DNA of 64,000 bases from Isoetes taiwanensis. Taxonomy: Eukaryota > Streptophyta > Lycopodiopsida > Isoetales > Isoetaceae. The stretch spans positions 8,231,132 through 8,295,131 of the forward strand of contig JAJEKV010000011.1 of assembly GCA_021234155.1 (NCBI GenBank), written 5' to 3'. Position 1 is the first letter of the stretch; every line of letters begins with the position of its first letter. This document shows, in pieces, positions 21,857-35,722 of this stretch. Under the pieces are notes generated by a model that worked only from the letters and a program-made list of their open reading frames with translations, made no database searches and was not told where the DNA came from. The position numbers were made by a program, and so were the translations under genes.

Positions 21857-23470
21857 GGAAGGGACTCTTGCAGTGCTTAAATACAAAACCTACCGTAGAT
21901 AGGCTTGTCATTCATATCATGTACAGCTAGTGATACAATGCATGGGTAAATTCAAATTCGGGAGTCAATTCATATAACAATGTCTAGCTACCCATAATGA
22001 AATAAGAAAATATGCAAAAGCAAAAAGAGAGGACAATGGCGACAACTTCTCACGGGATAAAAACCTTTTCTCGGCCAAGAAAACCCTAATGAGAAATGGT
22101 CGCTAATGGCCTCGAGGATGCCTTGAAGAGCAAGGTAGGAAATGGGTGAAGCCCAAATGCCCGTATCAATGCCATACGGATCAATGCTGGAAAAATGGAA
22201 TGTGTGAAAAGTCCCCGTTAAAAAAGGGAGAAATGCCTAAGAAAATAGTCCCGAGAAAGCAAAAAACCCATTAGTTAATAAAACAAACATATAGAAAAGA
22301 AAACCATGGTGGAAAAGAAAAATAGCACCCCTGGAAAAAAAAATACCTGCAGTGGAAATCCTTAAAGCAAAACACACTATTAGATAGATAGTATTTAAAA
22401 AAATTTGCATCCCAAATGGTTGGAAAAAACATATATAGAAATAGAAAAACATCACCGAGAGGTGGAAAAGAAAAATAGCATCACCAACAGTGGAAAGAAA
22501 ATAGCATCACCAATGTGTGGAAATCATCTAGCATCACCAACAGGTGGAAGTCATCTAGCATCACCCAAGGGGTGGAAAATATAGAGATAGCATCACCCAA
22601 ATGGGTGGAAAATAATTTGCATCACCCAATGGGTGGAAAACAAACATATATAGAAATAGAAAACATCACCGAGAGATGGAAAAGAAAAATAGCATCACCA
22701 ACAGTGGAAAAAGAAACTACAAAAAATAGCATCACCAATCTTTCTAAAAATTCACAATGTGGAAATCAAAATAAAACCTACGTTAGGGGCGTTTGGAAAT
22801 TTTCTAAAACATGAACCCAAAAGTTAGCCAACGGGTCCCAAAAAATATAGCATCACCAACAGAAATCATAGCATCACCATGGGTGGAAAATAATTTGCAT
22901 ATCCATAGGTGGAAATCATCCATCACCCAACGGGTGGAAAAAAGCATCACCCAATGGGTGAAAATAATTTGCATCAGCCATCAGTTGGAAAAGCATCACC
23001 CAAAACTTTGAATGAAACATATAAACAATAGACAAACTCAAAATAATATAGAAGGGCGGTAGGGTGGGAAGCAATGGACAAGAAAAAGATGCTGTGTGAG
23101 AAGACGCCGATAACGAGCCACAAGAAGGACGAAAGCACATGTATGAGTCATTATCCTATCCTGGTATATCAACGATCCGAGGGGCTCCGGACGATGCTAT
23201 TCGGGAAGGGACGCAAGAAGAACACAAAACCGCCGACTACCAGAGAACTTCCTTACCTACAAGCCCGGCATCGAAACGCATTTAAATGTCGAGCAACATC
23301 GCAAAAACTACATAGCCAGAGGGAGAGCATAAGGACCGCCATTTGCCGCGCGAGAGTGGAAAGAAGAGGAGCCGAAACAAAGATCATGTAGAACTCCCCG
23401 AGTCAAGAGGGCTCCGAGGCTGCCAAGTGAAGCGTAATGTGTACCATATTGGGATGGATCCAAGTCGATA
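21857..23470 (-). mobile_element. Inverted YR-element tail (in duplication copy 1)
   Basis: The terminal repeat lies near 21,857 ('ggaagggactc...'), the double hairpin at 22,053-22,087, the hairpin array at 22,450-23,003 and the internal repeat at about 23,203-23,246. Past that, on the minus strand, comes a remnant of the recombinase gene's last part, with 'tggatccatcccaatatggt' (23,441-23,465) corresponding to the 'GLDPSLYG' coding stretch of the plus-strand copy. Order and spacing match 3.4-4.9 kb read backwards. How much of 23.5-25 kb is also YR-derived I could not settle. Confidence 0.7.
22450..23003 (-). repeat. Hairpin minisatellite, inverted copy
   Basis: More than a dozen units of 'agcatcaccnnnggtggaaa' occur. 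Stems change together: CACC-gaga-GGTG, CACC-aaca-GGTG, CACCC-aag-GGGTG, CACCC-aaat-GGGTG, CACCC-aac-GGGTG. A few units have a broken stem (CACC-aac-AGTG). Spacers are A-rich and include 'aaacatatatagaaatagaa'. Confidence 0.85.
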
Positions 23471-26400
23471 GCAAGAAGACAAATAGAAACGAGGGATGAG
23501 GTAAAGTTAGAGGGAGGGATGAGGTAAAGTTAGAGGTGGCGTATATATGAGCGCAAAGTCAAAAAGACACTATAAAGAGGTACATAAGGAAATGGTCTGA
23601 ACAAGAATAGAGAGGAAGGTGAATATTAAGAGAGCCAAGGTCTGGTTAACTAGCAGAAGTTAGATTCACCTCATATTCTAAAAACAATATACATGTGCAA
23701 AAACATACCTTATGGAAAAGCCTCTAATGATCAAGTTAAAACCATCGCGAAAACCCATAAGTTAAAAAAGGTAAATGCTCGCAAGCATCATCCTAAAGAA
23801 ATTTCAAACCAATCGAAGCGAGACACATTAGAACAACCTCACAGGAAAACACTTTCATAAACAACTTAGGACCATGCAAAATGCCCTAAAAGTTAGGAAT
23901 AAATGCCCCAATCATGGAAACTCAAGCCACAAAATTCTAGTAGTTCTAATAATGGAGAAAACTCAATAGAATTGAGATGCAGAGAAAGCCAAGTAGCAAA
24001 CCACAAAATAGATAGCATGATGAGCCCGGATCCAAACTTCAATTCCTACAAATAGAACGAGGGACGAGGTTGAGGTTGAGGTAGAGGTCGCACAGGCGCA
24101 TAAAGTCAAGAGGAAGGTTAAGAACCCCGAACATAAGCCCAAGACTAAGAGTATGACGTAAGACAATGGACAAGGTCGAGTCGAGTGAGACTCATGTTAT
24201 AATTTAAATATCCGCCTATAGATGACCAACATATATAGGCACCCTAAAATGAAATAAGCAAAGATTTAGAGAAACAAGGGATGAGGGAGTAAAGTTAGAG
24301 GTGGTGTAAAAGAGGCTCAAGACGAGAGAATGAGAAGATGGCTATGGTCGCATGAAGAGTAAAATGGAGGCTCAGCTAAAGGTGTGCAAAGATAGGATAG
24401 AAAAACTCATTAGAGAAGGGCTCATACACGTAAAAAAACATTTGCAATTATGTTTTCTACCTCTCATTTAGCTCTGGCTACTTTTATGTCATCGTATATG
24501 GTTTCTACTGTAAGGCACACATGCTCACTGGACCTTCTGCATATAGATCCTGGCACTCCGTGAGTAAACTTTCACTCTTATGGTAAGCCACCGCTTCTAT
24601 CCTACACTCCTTTGATTGTTCATATATTCTAATTCCTTTATGCAGCTTGCATATATATTTGAAGTGAGATCATGTCCAAAGAGGCCCCGTATGGATTAAT
24701 GCCGCCATTAAGATATCTAGAAACGTGATGGCCTAATGCGAAACTAAGATGCTACGTGAATCCGCATTATCCAGCTTGGGGTTTTCTACGAGGTGGATAT
24801 GGAGAAGGATGGCAAAAACAAAGATTCTATGGGGTAAAAGCATGTTAGGGTGTCTTTAAAAGTATTATTTAGTGACCAAAAGGGGAAACGTGATCAAGTA
24901 CTAGGGCATAATATCTCAAATATAAGGCATGTTTTAGAACTTTTTATATACATAAGATGCCAATAGAATCGGCACTTTTATACCATGTCCTTGCTTTTAT
25001 TTTGATTTTGGTTTTAAATGAGGTGGATATGCTCAAGTACCTAGTGTATGATGGTTCCAAAAACAAGATTACCCTATGCCCCTCAATTCCATTTCCAAAA
25101 TATCAAATTTTAAATGACACCACCTAAGTAGCTTCCTTGCAAATGGGTTATTGTTCCATCATGATCCGTAATAACTCCTTTCTAATATGCATTACCTTCT
25201 ACGAATTTTGTTGGAAATATCCCATTCTAATGAGCCCAATGATGTTTTATTATTTGAACATCCAAGTTCAAGTATCATACTTTTTATCCGGACTAACCAT
25301 CAAATGTTATTGTACCACTAACCATTAAATGTTATTGGCACCATCAATAAGCATTACTCGCACGCAAAATCGGAACAGAAAGAATGCCAAGTTTGAAAGT
25401 TATTTTGAAAATACCCCGAAGCTTAAATAACTCATCTCCGGATCATTCCCGCATGGTCGGGAAAAAGGATTTCTACTCGATGTCCCGCATGGTCGGGAAA
25501 AGATTTCCAGATGGGGAACCTAAAATTGAGACAATGCCCCATATCTCATCTTAGGTGCTTTTAGATTTTTTTCACCAATTTTGAGCACTTATGCATATAC
25601 ATCGTGAGATACTGCGTGATGCTGCCACATGTATACATGCAGGTACCCATATGCTACTACACTCCAATCTTTCACAAGTCCGCATGAATTTGCCCTAGGT
25701 AAGGAAGAAGAAAACAGCAATACAAATGTAAAACATGGCACCTATAGTATTTTTGCATTTTTCTTTATCTAACAACTAAGTACAAACAAGATACCGCGTT
25801 TCTCAAGTAGGCAAAGCTATGGTCAACCAATTTGATTTTTTTCGCTTTTAATATATTCCCTTGCTTCTATTAGACCATTATGCATGCTATTATATTCGCT
25901 TTTTTGGTTTATTAGTTTAAAAAGCCAAGGCTAGAACAAGTATGAAAAGCTTTTAGAACCCTAATGTCAAGATTTTGAGAAAAGAACAAGTGATTCACAT
26001 GCTTGCCAAGGTGACAACAAGCCTAGAACAAGTTTTCTTTACTTCCATCAGAATTCAATTATTTGCACCTTTGGCCGGGGACCCGCGATTCCATGCTTAG
26101 TCTCCATCTATATGCAGAAAAGGCACAAGGTATGTTGCCCCTTATTTTGAAACCATATGTGAAAAATTAGTCACAACCACCGTATTGAGCCATAGCACAC
26201 GCGTATGGTGTTTACGCCACACATTGCACAATGGAAAATAATAGAGATTTTTATTGACTCTAAATCCTATATGGAAACATGTCTAGCAATTTTTCTTACC
26301 AATCTTCGTGTTATATTATGTAGACTTGGAGATAATGTAATGTTTCTTTATTCACCTATTTAGCCTTCTCAACTAGTATATTTATACCTTTTGTTGAAAA

Positions 26401-26606
26401 ATGTTAAGGTGCTACAGTGTTTAATCATAGTTGTTAAAATTCTTGCTCATCAATGGGATTAAGTTAAGTTAGAATGATAAGTAATCAGCTCAAGCTTATA
26501 AAAAATGCACTCATTAAGCTATGATTCATTCTTTGAAAAGCAACGCCAAAAGTCGCATCCTTGGCGAGGAGCATTATGTTGACTTGGGCATCGACGTGGT
26601 GAAACA

Positions 26607-29600
26607 CTATATTTGGCTAGATAAATTCTTTTCTTCTTTTGGACTTCAATTTAAAGATTTCTAGATTGGACTTTTCTTCTTAATTTTTCGTGTAAAAATG
26701 CTAGGAACGTTTAGGATTGTAGGGTATTCTAGAGCCATGACATCTAACCGGATATGTAGCTCTGCTTGCACCAACATCATTCATGAAAGATGATGGAACA
26801 ACAAAACCAGTGAAGACATGTTTTGAGAGATCTCAAAGGGGTACTGTGGTCAAGTTATCCCTCTAACTATAATGATGAAAATCAACCCCCGTTGCAAGAG
26901 CTGCAATGCACAGCAAGCTAAACCATGCGCAGCACCTCTAAAACCATCTTGCCATTATTTGAAAACCACTCTATCAATATATCATGAAATGTGCAGAAAA
27001 GGCCAAACATCTAGACCTGATCTCTGTGCTACAAATGGAACTGCAAGGCCATAGACTCAATCTAAGTAATCAGATCTCAAGCTAATCTAAGCACATACCA
27101 CGTCTTCTGCTGCCTCAACTTCTGCACACTTTTGAATAGCCACATAGAGTAAGTTTATCCCTCGAGTTCGTACACATCCTAATTACAAGGTTTCTTAAGC
27201 TGCATAGATAAATTAAGGGGTCCATCCCCTCTCTGAACAAACCATATCAGCCAGCTGCAGATTATTACAAGTATTCTTAAAACCATACATTGATACAATA
27301 AATCCACTTTCCCCAAAAGAAAATGTATCATAACAGAAAAGTAGAAGGCATCATTGTATTTAAACACATAAACCACACACCTTGCTTGACCAGTTGTTTG
27401 CACTCCCAGTATTCCAATAAGAGGCCTCTGGACCAACTAATTGATAATAACGATGCCTGCTTCTTGCTTCACTCTTCATATTTAAATGGCTTAAGAACAG
27501 AGCATAATTTTAACAATCCTCATGCATGTTCGTATGCGGATGGTTCTGAAAGTACGGTTATAAAGTACGCTTTGGTTTACATTTGGAGCCAGAACAAGGG
27601 ACATACCATCTATACACGGACAAAATGCTTGAAACATCTAGGGTTTCTGATTGTAGTATCCGCTTACAATATATATATATTCTCATATCTTTACTTTAGA
27701 CCTTGATCTTACAGCTCGTACTTAATTATAAGTCTTACATCGTCTTTAGAACAAGAAAAACTGGTAAGCTCTTTTTAATATGGTTTCTATCGTTTAAAAC
27801 TGAAATCTTACCGTTTATTGTTCAATTCGGAAGTCTTAAGGTTTGTTACACGCAAGCTTGTTAAACGTTAAAAGCTGGAAAAATATACAACAGAAAAGGT
27901 TATAGTGATGAAACTTTAGATCCATGAATCTTGAAGCCAAACCGCCATATAATTACTCAAGAAGATATGGTTGTCGGGGGCGCCGGATTGATGGCAGAAA
28001 ATAGAAGCACGCACACTCAGCTACAAAACAAATTTAGATAAATTGAATGTGCTCTATCTTCTGTCAACAGTCCACCACCAGTTCTTGGCTTTTCCTCCAG
28101 CTTCAAGAACAAAGAAGTTCTAAAACCACAGATTTATAAGAAAAACCAAGATAAACATCAGAACGTTAACAGATTTGGAACTTAGAAGGATATGGAAAAA
28201 AAAGGACTGGTTCCGCATGGCAGCCGCCGACTCCACAATAAGAAAGAAAGTCTGAACAGTCTGCCCTATATTTGACATATTTTACCAAAAAAAAAACTAC
28301 TTACATCCAGCTACAGTGCCCGTTACGTTATCATTTGGGAAGGTCAAAGACTGCGGCAGATATCGCCCATCGCCATAGCTCGGTACGTCCTGTGCTTAAC
28401 CTCGCTAACTCTGATGCCCAAGGACTATACCCTGCTTGGTCGGTCGAAATGGAACCTAGTAGTCAAATGTAGGCTTCCATTATTAGGGAATGCCCGTACC
28501 CTCGGATTTTCTTAAAGTTTATGGAGGCATTGGTATATTTGATACTTGATTCAGTCAATTGTTTTACAAGACCATGGTGCATTGAATATTTTAGAGCCGT
28601 AAGAGCGGTTCACATGCAATAATCACGGGAGAAGGCCTATTATGCCTTGTGCAAATTAAAGATGGCTAGGTGATGATAGGCATAGGGTAAGGCATTTTAC
28701 ACACAATGTGATGGAGCGTGATGGCGTGTGAACTTCGGCCTAAAGGTGGTTTGGAGGTGAACACTAGGCTGGCAGTCCGAACCTTGTGCCTTGAACAGCT
28801 AGTCTCAAACCACGTTGAGCCTTTTTGTCTGAAGGATTATAACTCTGTTACCAATCAAAAGCTATCAAAATAAAAGCATAATGTGAAGACCCTAACCAGG
28901 CAAATAAACAAATCCACTGAGCACAACCACCTGCATGCAGAGCGCAGATTTGAAGGTACATGTTCCAAATCAATACTTTCTTCTCTTGATCAAGAAGAGC
29001 AATTATAAACCATGACAATCTTTTTACGTGTCCATTGAAGAATCTCATCGTTGTGTATGCCCTTATAGATATACAATCTCCTCCTCTTCCAAATTGACTA
29101 TAGAAACTGGAAACAGTTCAAGTAGTTTGAGTTGAATCATGTGGCAACAATGCGACAATACAAGTTCAGTTGCTCTATCCCACATATACAATAAATTTTG
29201 TCCTAAATGCTTCCCATTCTAGGAAGGGACTATAAAAGAACACAAAACGGGCCGGGAAGGCTTGTCATTCATCCTGATAGTTATACACAATGTGTGGTAA
29301 AACGAATGGGGAGGGCGACCATAGGAATAATGTCTAGCTACCATAATACCAGAAATAAGAAAAAGGCAAAAGAGGACAATGGGACAACTTCTCATCGGGA
29401 TAAAAAGGAGCGAAAACCCCGAGAGGCCTATCTATATGAAGAACAAGGTAGGGAAGCGACTGTGAAGCCAGCCCAAATCTTATCAATGCCATGGAATGTG
29501 TGAAACCTGAAAAAAGGAGAAATGCCGGAGAAAGTACCGGATTAAATGTTAATAAAGAGGTACAACCATGGCGAGGGCCCTAAGAAAATAGTCCCAAGAA

Positions 29601-32600
29601 AACAAAACACCATTAGACGATTAGAAACATAAACAAACATATAGAAATAGAAAACATCCGAAGGTGGAAAGCGAAAAATAGCATCACCAGCGAGGTGGAA
29701 AAATAGCATCACCGGAGGGTGGAAATCATCTAGCATCACCAGCGGTGGAAGTCATCTAGCATCACCCAGGGGGTGGAAAAATGTAAGATAGCATCACCGT
29801 GCGATTGGAAAATAATTGCATCCTCATGTTTGAAAAACAAACATGTATAAAGAAATAAAAGTCATCAGAGATGGAAAAGAAAAATAGCATCACCGCGGAT
29901 GGAAAAAAATAGCATCACCAGCGGGTGGGAATCATCTGGGGTGGAAATCATCAACATCACTTAACAGGTGGGAAAAATATAACTAGCATTGCAATGGGTG
30001 GAAAAAATAATTTGCATCAATAATTTGCATCAGCCATCGGGTGGAAAAACAACACTCAATGGATTAGTCAGTACTGAACATAAACATATAAACAATAGAC
30101 GAACTCAAAATAATATAGAAGGGCGGGTGGGGTGGAAGCAATTGACAAAGAAAAGAATCTTGCTGTAGAAGGCAGAATATGAGCCACAGAAGGGCGAGCA
30201 CATATATAGCTACTTTAATTCCATCCAATAATCGAGGGGCTCCGGATGGTACTGTCTATGAGGAAGGGACTAAATGAAATACAAAAAGCAGGCCGACTAC
30301 GGGAGGCTTTAGCACCTGCAAGCCCAGGCCCAGAGGCGGGGCGTAGTGGAGGCAACGCCATGAGCCACATAGAGGAGGCATAAGGTGCCATTTGCGTGCG
30401 AGTGGAAAGAGGCTGGTCATGACGTAGCTATTAGAACTCCACAGAGCCGTGAGCATAGAACAGCGTGGCAGAATGTCATGCCATATTGGGATGGATCAAG
30501 CCCCGATAACAAGAAGACAAATAGAAGCGAGGGATTAAAGGAGGTAAAAAAAGTTAGAGGAGGGGTGGGAATTAAAGTTAGAGGTGGCGGACATATGAAG
30601 CAAGTCAAAGACCACGAGCAAAGAGGTACATAAGGTCTGGAACAAGAATAGGAAGTGGTGAATATTAAAGAGAGCCAAGGTCTGCTCCGGACTAGCGAGT
30701 TAGATTCACCTCATATTCTAAAACAATATACATGTGCAACATACCCTATGGAAAAACCTCTAATGAGTCAAGTTAAAACCCATAAGTTAAAAGGCAAATG
30801 CTTGCGCGTCATCCTAAAGGAAATTTCAAACCAATGAGCGACGCACATTAGAACAACCTCATAGGAAAATACTTTCATAAATAACTTGGGACCATGCAAA
30901 AGTGCACGAAAAGTTAGGAATCAATGCCCCAATCATGGAAACTCAAGCCACAAAAATTCGGTGGTTCTAATAATGGAAAAAACAGTAGAATTGAGATCAC
31001 GAGAGAAAGCCAAGTAGCAAACATAAAAATAGATGGCGATGGCGGACCAACCAATTCAAATAGAATGAGGGGCGAGTTGAGGTTGAAAGTAAATTCCATG
31101 AACAGAAGCGCCTAAAGAAATCAAAGAAGGAAGGTTAAGAAACCTCTCAAAGCGAAAACGGAAGGTATGGCCGGACAATGGACGGTGGTCGAGTGAGACT
31201 CATGTTATCACAGAAATATCATTACGCCATAGATGACCACATATAGGCACCCTAAAATGAAATAAGCGACATTTAGAAACAAAGGGATGAGGTAAAAGTT
31301 AGAGGTGTGCGGTGAGAAAGAAGCTCAAGGCGAGAGAATGAAGAGAAGATGGCTATGGTGCATGAAGAGTAAAATGGAGGTCTCGTCAAAGCGGTAAAGA
31401 ATAGGATAAAACTCATTAGAAGGGCCCATCTACGTAAAACATTTTGCAATTATGTTTTCACTCTCTCATTTAGCTCATTACTTTTATGTCCGGGTATATG
31501 GTTTTCTGCGAAGAAGGGCACACATGTCGATTGACCCGGACATATAGATGTGCACCGAACAAACTTTCAATTCTTATGGTAAGCCTTTGCTTCTATCCTA
31601 CACTTTTTGATTGTCTATATTCCTAATTCCTTTTTATGCAGCTTGCATATATATTTGAAAGTGAATCATGTCCAAAAGGCCCCAGATGGTTAATGTCGGC
31701 AAGATATCTAAGCGTTATGGCTCCATAAGCGAAAGATGCCAAGGTAGCATTTATCTGCTTTGGGGTTTTCCGTGGATGGATATGGAGAAGGATGGCAAAA
31801 ACAAAAGATTCTATGGGGTAAAAGCATGTTAGGGTGTCCCTTAAAAATATTATTTAGTGACAAAAAGGTACCTAAAAAGGTAGCCGGGGTACTAGGTACT
31901 AGGTACATAATATCTCAATATAAGGTATGTTTTAGAACTTTATATACATATTGGTCTCAATAGCATTATCTTTACTTAACAAGATATTACCATGTCCCTT
32001 GACTTTTATTTTGGATTTTGTATTAGTTTTAATGAAAGAAAAATGAAAGTACCCGATTCTGAAGTACCTAGTGTATGTACTTTTGCGGGTTCAAAGTAGG
32101 TACACCTAACATGCTTTTACCCTATGCCGCAATTCCATTTCCAAAATACCAGCTAAATGGCCTGCCGGTGCTTCCCTTGCGGCACGGCTGTTAGCCATCA
32201 TGATCGAATAACTCCTTCTAATATGCATTACCTTCCCCGATTTGTCATTGGAAACATCCCATTCCAATAGGCCACGATGTTTTATTATTTGAACATCCAA
32301 GTTTGGTTATCATACTCTTTTATCACGGACTAACCATCAAAATTATTGCAGCCACTAACCATTAAATGTTATTGCGGCCGAATAAGCGTACGGGCCAGGT
32401 GCGACATTGGAATGAAAGGAATGCCAAGTTTGAAAACTATTTTGAAAAATACCCGAGTTTAAACAACTCATCTGGATCATTCGAATGTTGGGAAAAAAAG
32501 TTTACAATTATGTCGGATGGTGGAAAAAGGATTTGCGGTATGTAAGCTAAGCTGTCAATACGACATATTCTCATCTTAGGTGTTTAGATTTTTCACCAAT

Positions 32601-33659
32601 TTTGAGCACTTCTGGGGCGGTATACATCGGAGATATCATGTGATGCTACACATGTATACATGAGAGAATTTTTCATATGCTACTACCAAGTAATCTTTCA
32701 CAGAGTCGCATGAATTTGCCCTAGGTGGTAGAAGAAAACAAACAATATGGAAATGTAAAAACATGGCGGACGACACTATAGTATTTTTTGCGTTTTTTGG
32801 ATTCGGTTTTACAAAGCACAACAAAGATATCATCGGTTCGCGGGGGTAAAGCTATAGTCAGCCGATTTTGATTTTTTTTTCTATTTTTAATATATTCCCT
32901 TGCTTCTATTAGACCATCAGTGCGTTATTATATTACATTTTAATTTGGTTTATTAGCTTGAAAAAGCCATAGCTAGAACAAGTCTGAAAAAGGCTTTAGA
33001 AACCTGGATATCAAGATTTTTGAGAAAAAGAACAAGTGATCTACATGGCGAGGTGACAACAAACCTAGGACAAGTTTCTTTACTCTTACTCGTAATTCAA
33101 TTATTTGCATCGCGGGGCGGTTCTTTGCATTCCATGCTTGAAGTCTACGATCTATATCACGAGGAAAAGGCACAAAGGTATGTTGCCCTCGGTGAGATGA
33201 AACCATATTTAAATTAGTCACAACCACACGGGTGATGAGCCATGGCAATGGCAATGGCGAGGATGGTGTTTCGTCACCACATTGCACAATGGGAAATAAT
33301 AGAGATTAATGGGCTCTAAACTTCATATGAAACATAATGCGCTAGCAATTTTCTTTACCAATCTTGAGGTTATATTATGTAGACTTGGAGATAATGTATT
33401 ACTCTTCTTTATTCGACCTATTTTTTTGTCTCTCAACTTGGTATTTCGTTTCTTTACATTTGGAATGTTAGGGTTATGAAAGGTTATCTCATAGGCAGAC
33501 AAATTCTTGCTCATCGAATGGGATTGGATTAAGCGAGGAATGATATAATCAGCTCAAGCTTATAAAAATCGGACCGATTAAGTTATGATTCCGTCTTTCG
33601 CGGGTTAATATACGAGTACGTATCCTTTGTTGGAGAGCATTATGTTGACTTGGGCATCG
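26607..33659. repeat. 7.4-kb segmental tandem duplication, copy 2 (7.05 kb)
   Basis: This is the second unit of the duplication, shorter by about 375 bp through many small deletions. It carries its own inverted YR tail (29.2-30.5 kb). It often differs from copy 1 by short insertions rich in G and C ('gcg', 'cgg', 'ccgg') where copy 1 has other short sequence. No intact gene was recognised. Confidence 0.9.
29219..30530 (-). mobile_element. Inverted YR-element tail (in duplication copy 2)
   Basis: Same layout as in copy 1: terminal repeat near 29,219, hairpin array at 29,654-30,060, internal repeat near 30,251-30,310, then a minus-strand recombinase remnant reading 'LSGLDPSQYG' (about 30,480-30,510). 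It arose with the duplication, so it is not an independent insertion. The double hairpin near 29,396 has lost part of its first stem. Confidence 0.65.
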
Positions 33660-34794
33660 GTGAGAGAAGCAGTCACGATATGAAAAAGATTGATTATGAG
33701 TTAGGATCTTTGGAAATTCGTTTTTCTAATTAAGCAAGCTACCAAAAAATGTAGCTGAGCTAAGCACACAGAAAAAGAGGAATGAATGAACATGAAGAAT
33801 GTATCACGAGGTCATCCAGGATGATTGTACGCCACTACAACGACCGATGCCATATCGATTTTAGATGAAACGTTGTCATCTACTTTATCTATTTGTCTTT
33901 TGTGAGCTTATATATGCTTCATCTAAAACGTTATCATCTACTTCTTTATTTATTTGTCATATTTAATCTTTTGTGAGCTTATATGTATTAAAAGAATCAA
34001 TCTTCAATACACTAAACAGTACAAAAAGGTTGTGATTTTTTAGTAGGAAGATTTTTTATCTAATTCATAGCTTATATAGAAAAGTCCACAATTTATTTAC
34101 AGTATTTTGTTTTCCTGCGGTGAATTGGTTCCTAAATATAGTTAGACTTTGACACATGGGCGTTGTATGCTCTATGTGCTTTAAAGAAACCATTCCCCAA
34201 ATTTGTATATTCTGACTCATAAGGAATCTAGTTCACATGCTCTATAATTGCCTACATGATATAATTGCCCACAACTCATTGGCTAACTTTGGCTCTTGAT
34301 TAAGGCAATACGCGAATGATAAAACCCCCCACATATGGTGGTACCAAGCAATGTAATAATAATTCCCACGAACACATACATATGCTTTAAGGGCATAGAT
34401 TGAGTCCAATTAAGTTGCTCCAAAACAAGATGTTTTGCTTTCGGTCTAATTGGCTTTATTGAACTTTGGTTAGGGCCCGGTCCCAGCTTATGTTAAAACC
34501 TCTCTAGAGATTTCACATATAAGTCATATTTACTCAATTTGTAACATGTTTATAATTGCACACATTAATACCCCCTTTGATGTACAACCCACGCGGGCGT
34601 TCACAGCAATTTCCTATAGTTAATGGAGCCCAAAGGTTTGAGAGGCCCTTAGGCACCAAATTTAGAGTATGAGGTATGTGACAATAAATAATAATTTTCT
34701 GGTTGCCTAATTATATTAGGTTTATAAAAATGAATGCGGAGTTGAGCAGGAACACTGCGTTCCCAACATGCCTTGTAGCGGCCTGAACACCATT
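33660..34794. other. Spacer before the second CACTA end, no gene recognised
   Basis: No gene is recognised. A 60-bp phrase ('gttatcatctacttctttat' and related) is repeated twice at about 33,870-33,990. 'cactacaacgacc' at 33,833 resembles a CACTA start but has no subterminal repeats after it. Confidence 0.35.
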
Positions 34795-35722
34795 ATTATA
34801 ATGCACAAGTTGTGGTATATTCATAGCCTTAGTAATCACTTTCTAGATGAGGATGATATGAAATGAAGACTTTGAGAAAGTGAAAAATCCTAGAAAAAAC
34901 AATAATTATATTAGAGTCCTAGAGGCAAATGGTTCTCTACATAGATGGTAAGCGACTTCTTTTTTGGTATCTTTGCATATGAGATTATTTAAAGAGTTTT
35001 TAAAATCTATAGTAAAAGCGTAACTAGTCAAAGTGTCAAGGTGGGGATTCAATCATATAGAGCCCGAACATGGGGGTTAAATAGCATCAAATCTAGAGAA
35101 AGTGTATAGACAAGAGTGAGATCACCATATTAGCACAAATAGTAGAGTTCATAATACTGTGTATGAGTCAACATGGCGTAGGAGATAGGGTTGAATCTGA
35201 GCCAATAGTAGCATCAATAAAGTTAGTCGTAGAGTAGGAAATTAGAACCAAACTTATGTTAGACATAGGGTTAGATATAGAGTCAATAATAGCATCAAAG
35301 ATAGAGTCGTAGGAGAGTGAAATTAGAATCAAAGGTAGTATAGGACACAAAAGTCACTTTAAAGTCGGAATAGGGTCAACATTAAAGTGAGATATAGAGT
35401 CAAGTGACAGTAGATTCAATGCCCATATTAGAGTCACACATAGCGTCGGTATATTAAGGTCATGATTAGAGTCCAATGGCATTTTATATTTGAACTGATG
35501 CTAATACCTTTAATTTGTGCATCATCTCTTGTGTCGGCTATAAGCGTCGGTTATAGCGTTAATTTAGTTAAAATGATATAGCATCATCCTATAACCTCGA
35601 AATAGCACAAAAGATTATTTGATAATAATTGTGCTATTAACTCTGGTATGGTTTTCACCTCAAAAACATCAAAAGATCCATCGACACTATAGTGATGCTG
35701 TACACCCATTTCTCTTGTAGTG
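34795..35722. mobile_element. Right end of a second CACTA element of the same family
   Basis: This stretch aligns with 17,140-18,218: 'tggtatattc.tagcc', 'gatgaaatgaagactttgag', 'tttttggtatctttgcatat', then subterminal 'tagagtca' repeats including 'gacatagggttagatata' and 'gtcaataatagcatcaaa'. It ends TTTCTCTTGTAGTG, a better-kept CACTA terminus than the first element's right end. The 3 bp outside are ATG. I found no matching left end in the window, so this element is truncated or its left end was lost during rearrangement. Confidence 0.75.

Larger units (their letters stand above)
19165..26593. repeat. 7.4-kb segmental tandem duplication, copy 1
   Basis: This unit runs from 'ctatatttggctagataaat' to 'gttgacttgggcatcg', and the next copy begins 13 bp later with the same phrase. 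The two copies align over their whole length, with long identical blocks separated by many 1-5 bp insertions or deletions. Each holds A/T-rich DNA, an inverted YR tail, and downstream DNA with 'gcatggtcgggaaaa' repeats near 25,450-25,500. No intact gene was recognised in 19.2-21.8 or 24.7-26.6 kb. Confidence 0.9.

Noticed and set aside
22450-23003. CRISPR-like look of regularly spaced short repeats
   Set aside because: Spacers are not unique, unit length varies, each unit is a small hairpin, and the context is a eukaryotic mobile element.
33833-33845. 'cactacaacgacc' as the left end of the second CACTA
   Set aside because: It lacks subterminal repeats and the flanking 3 bp (CGC) do not match the ATG outside the right end at 35,722.
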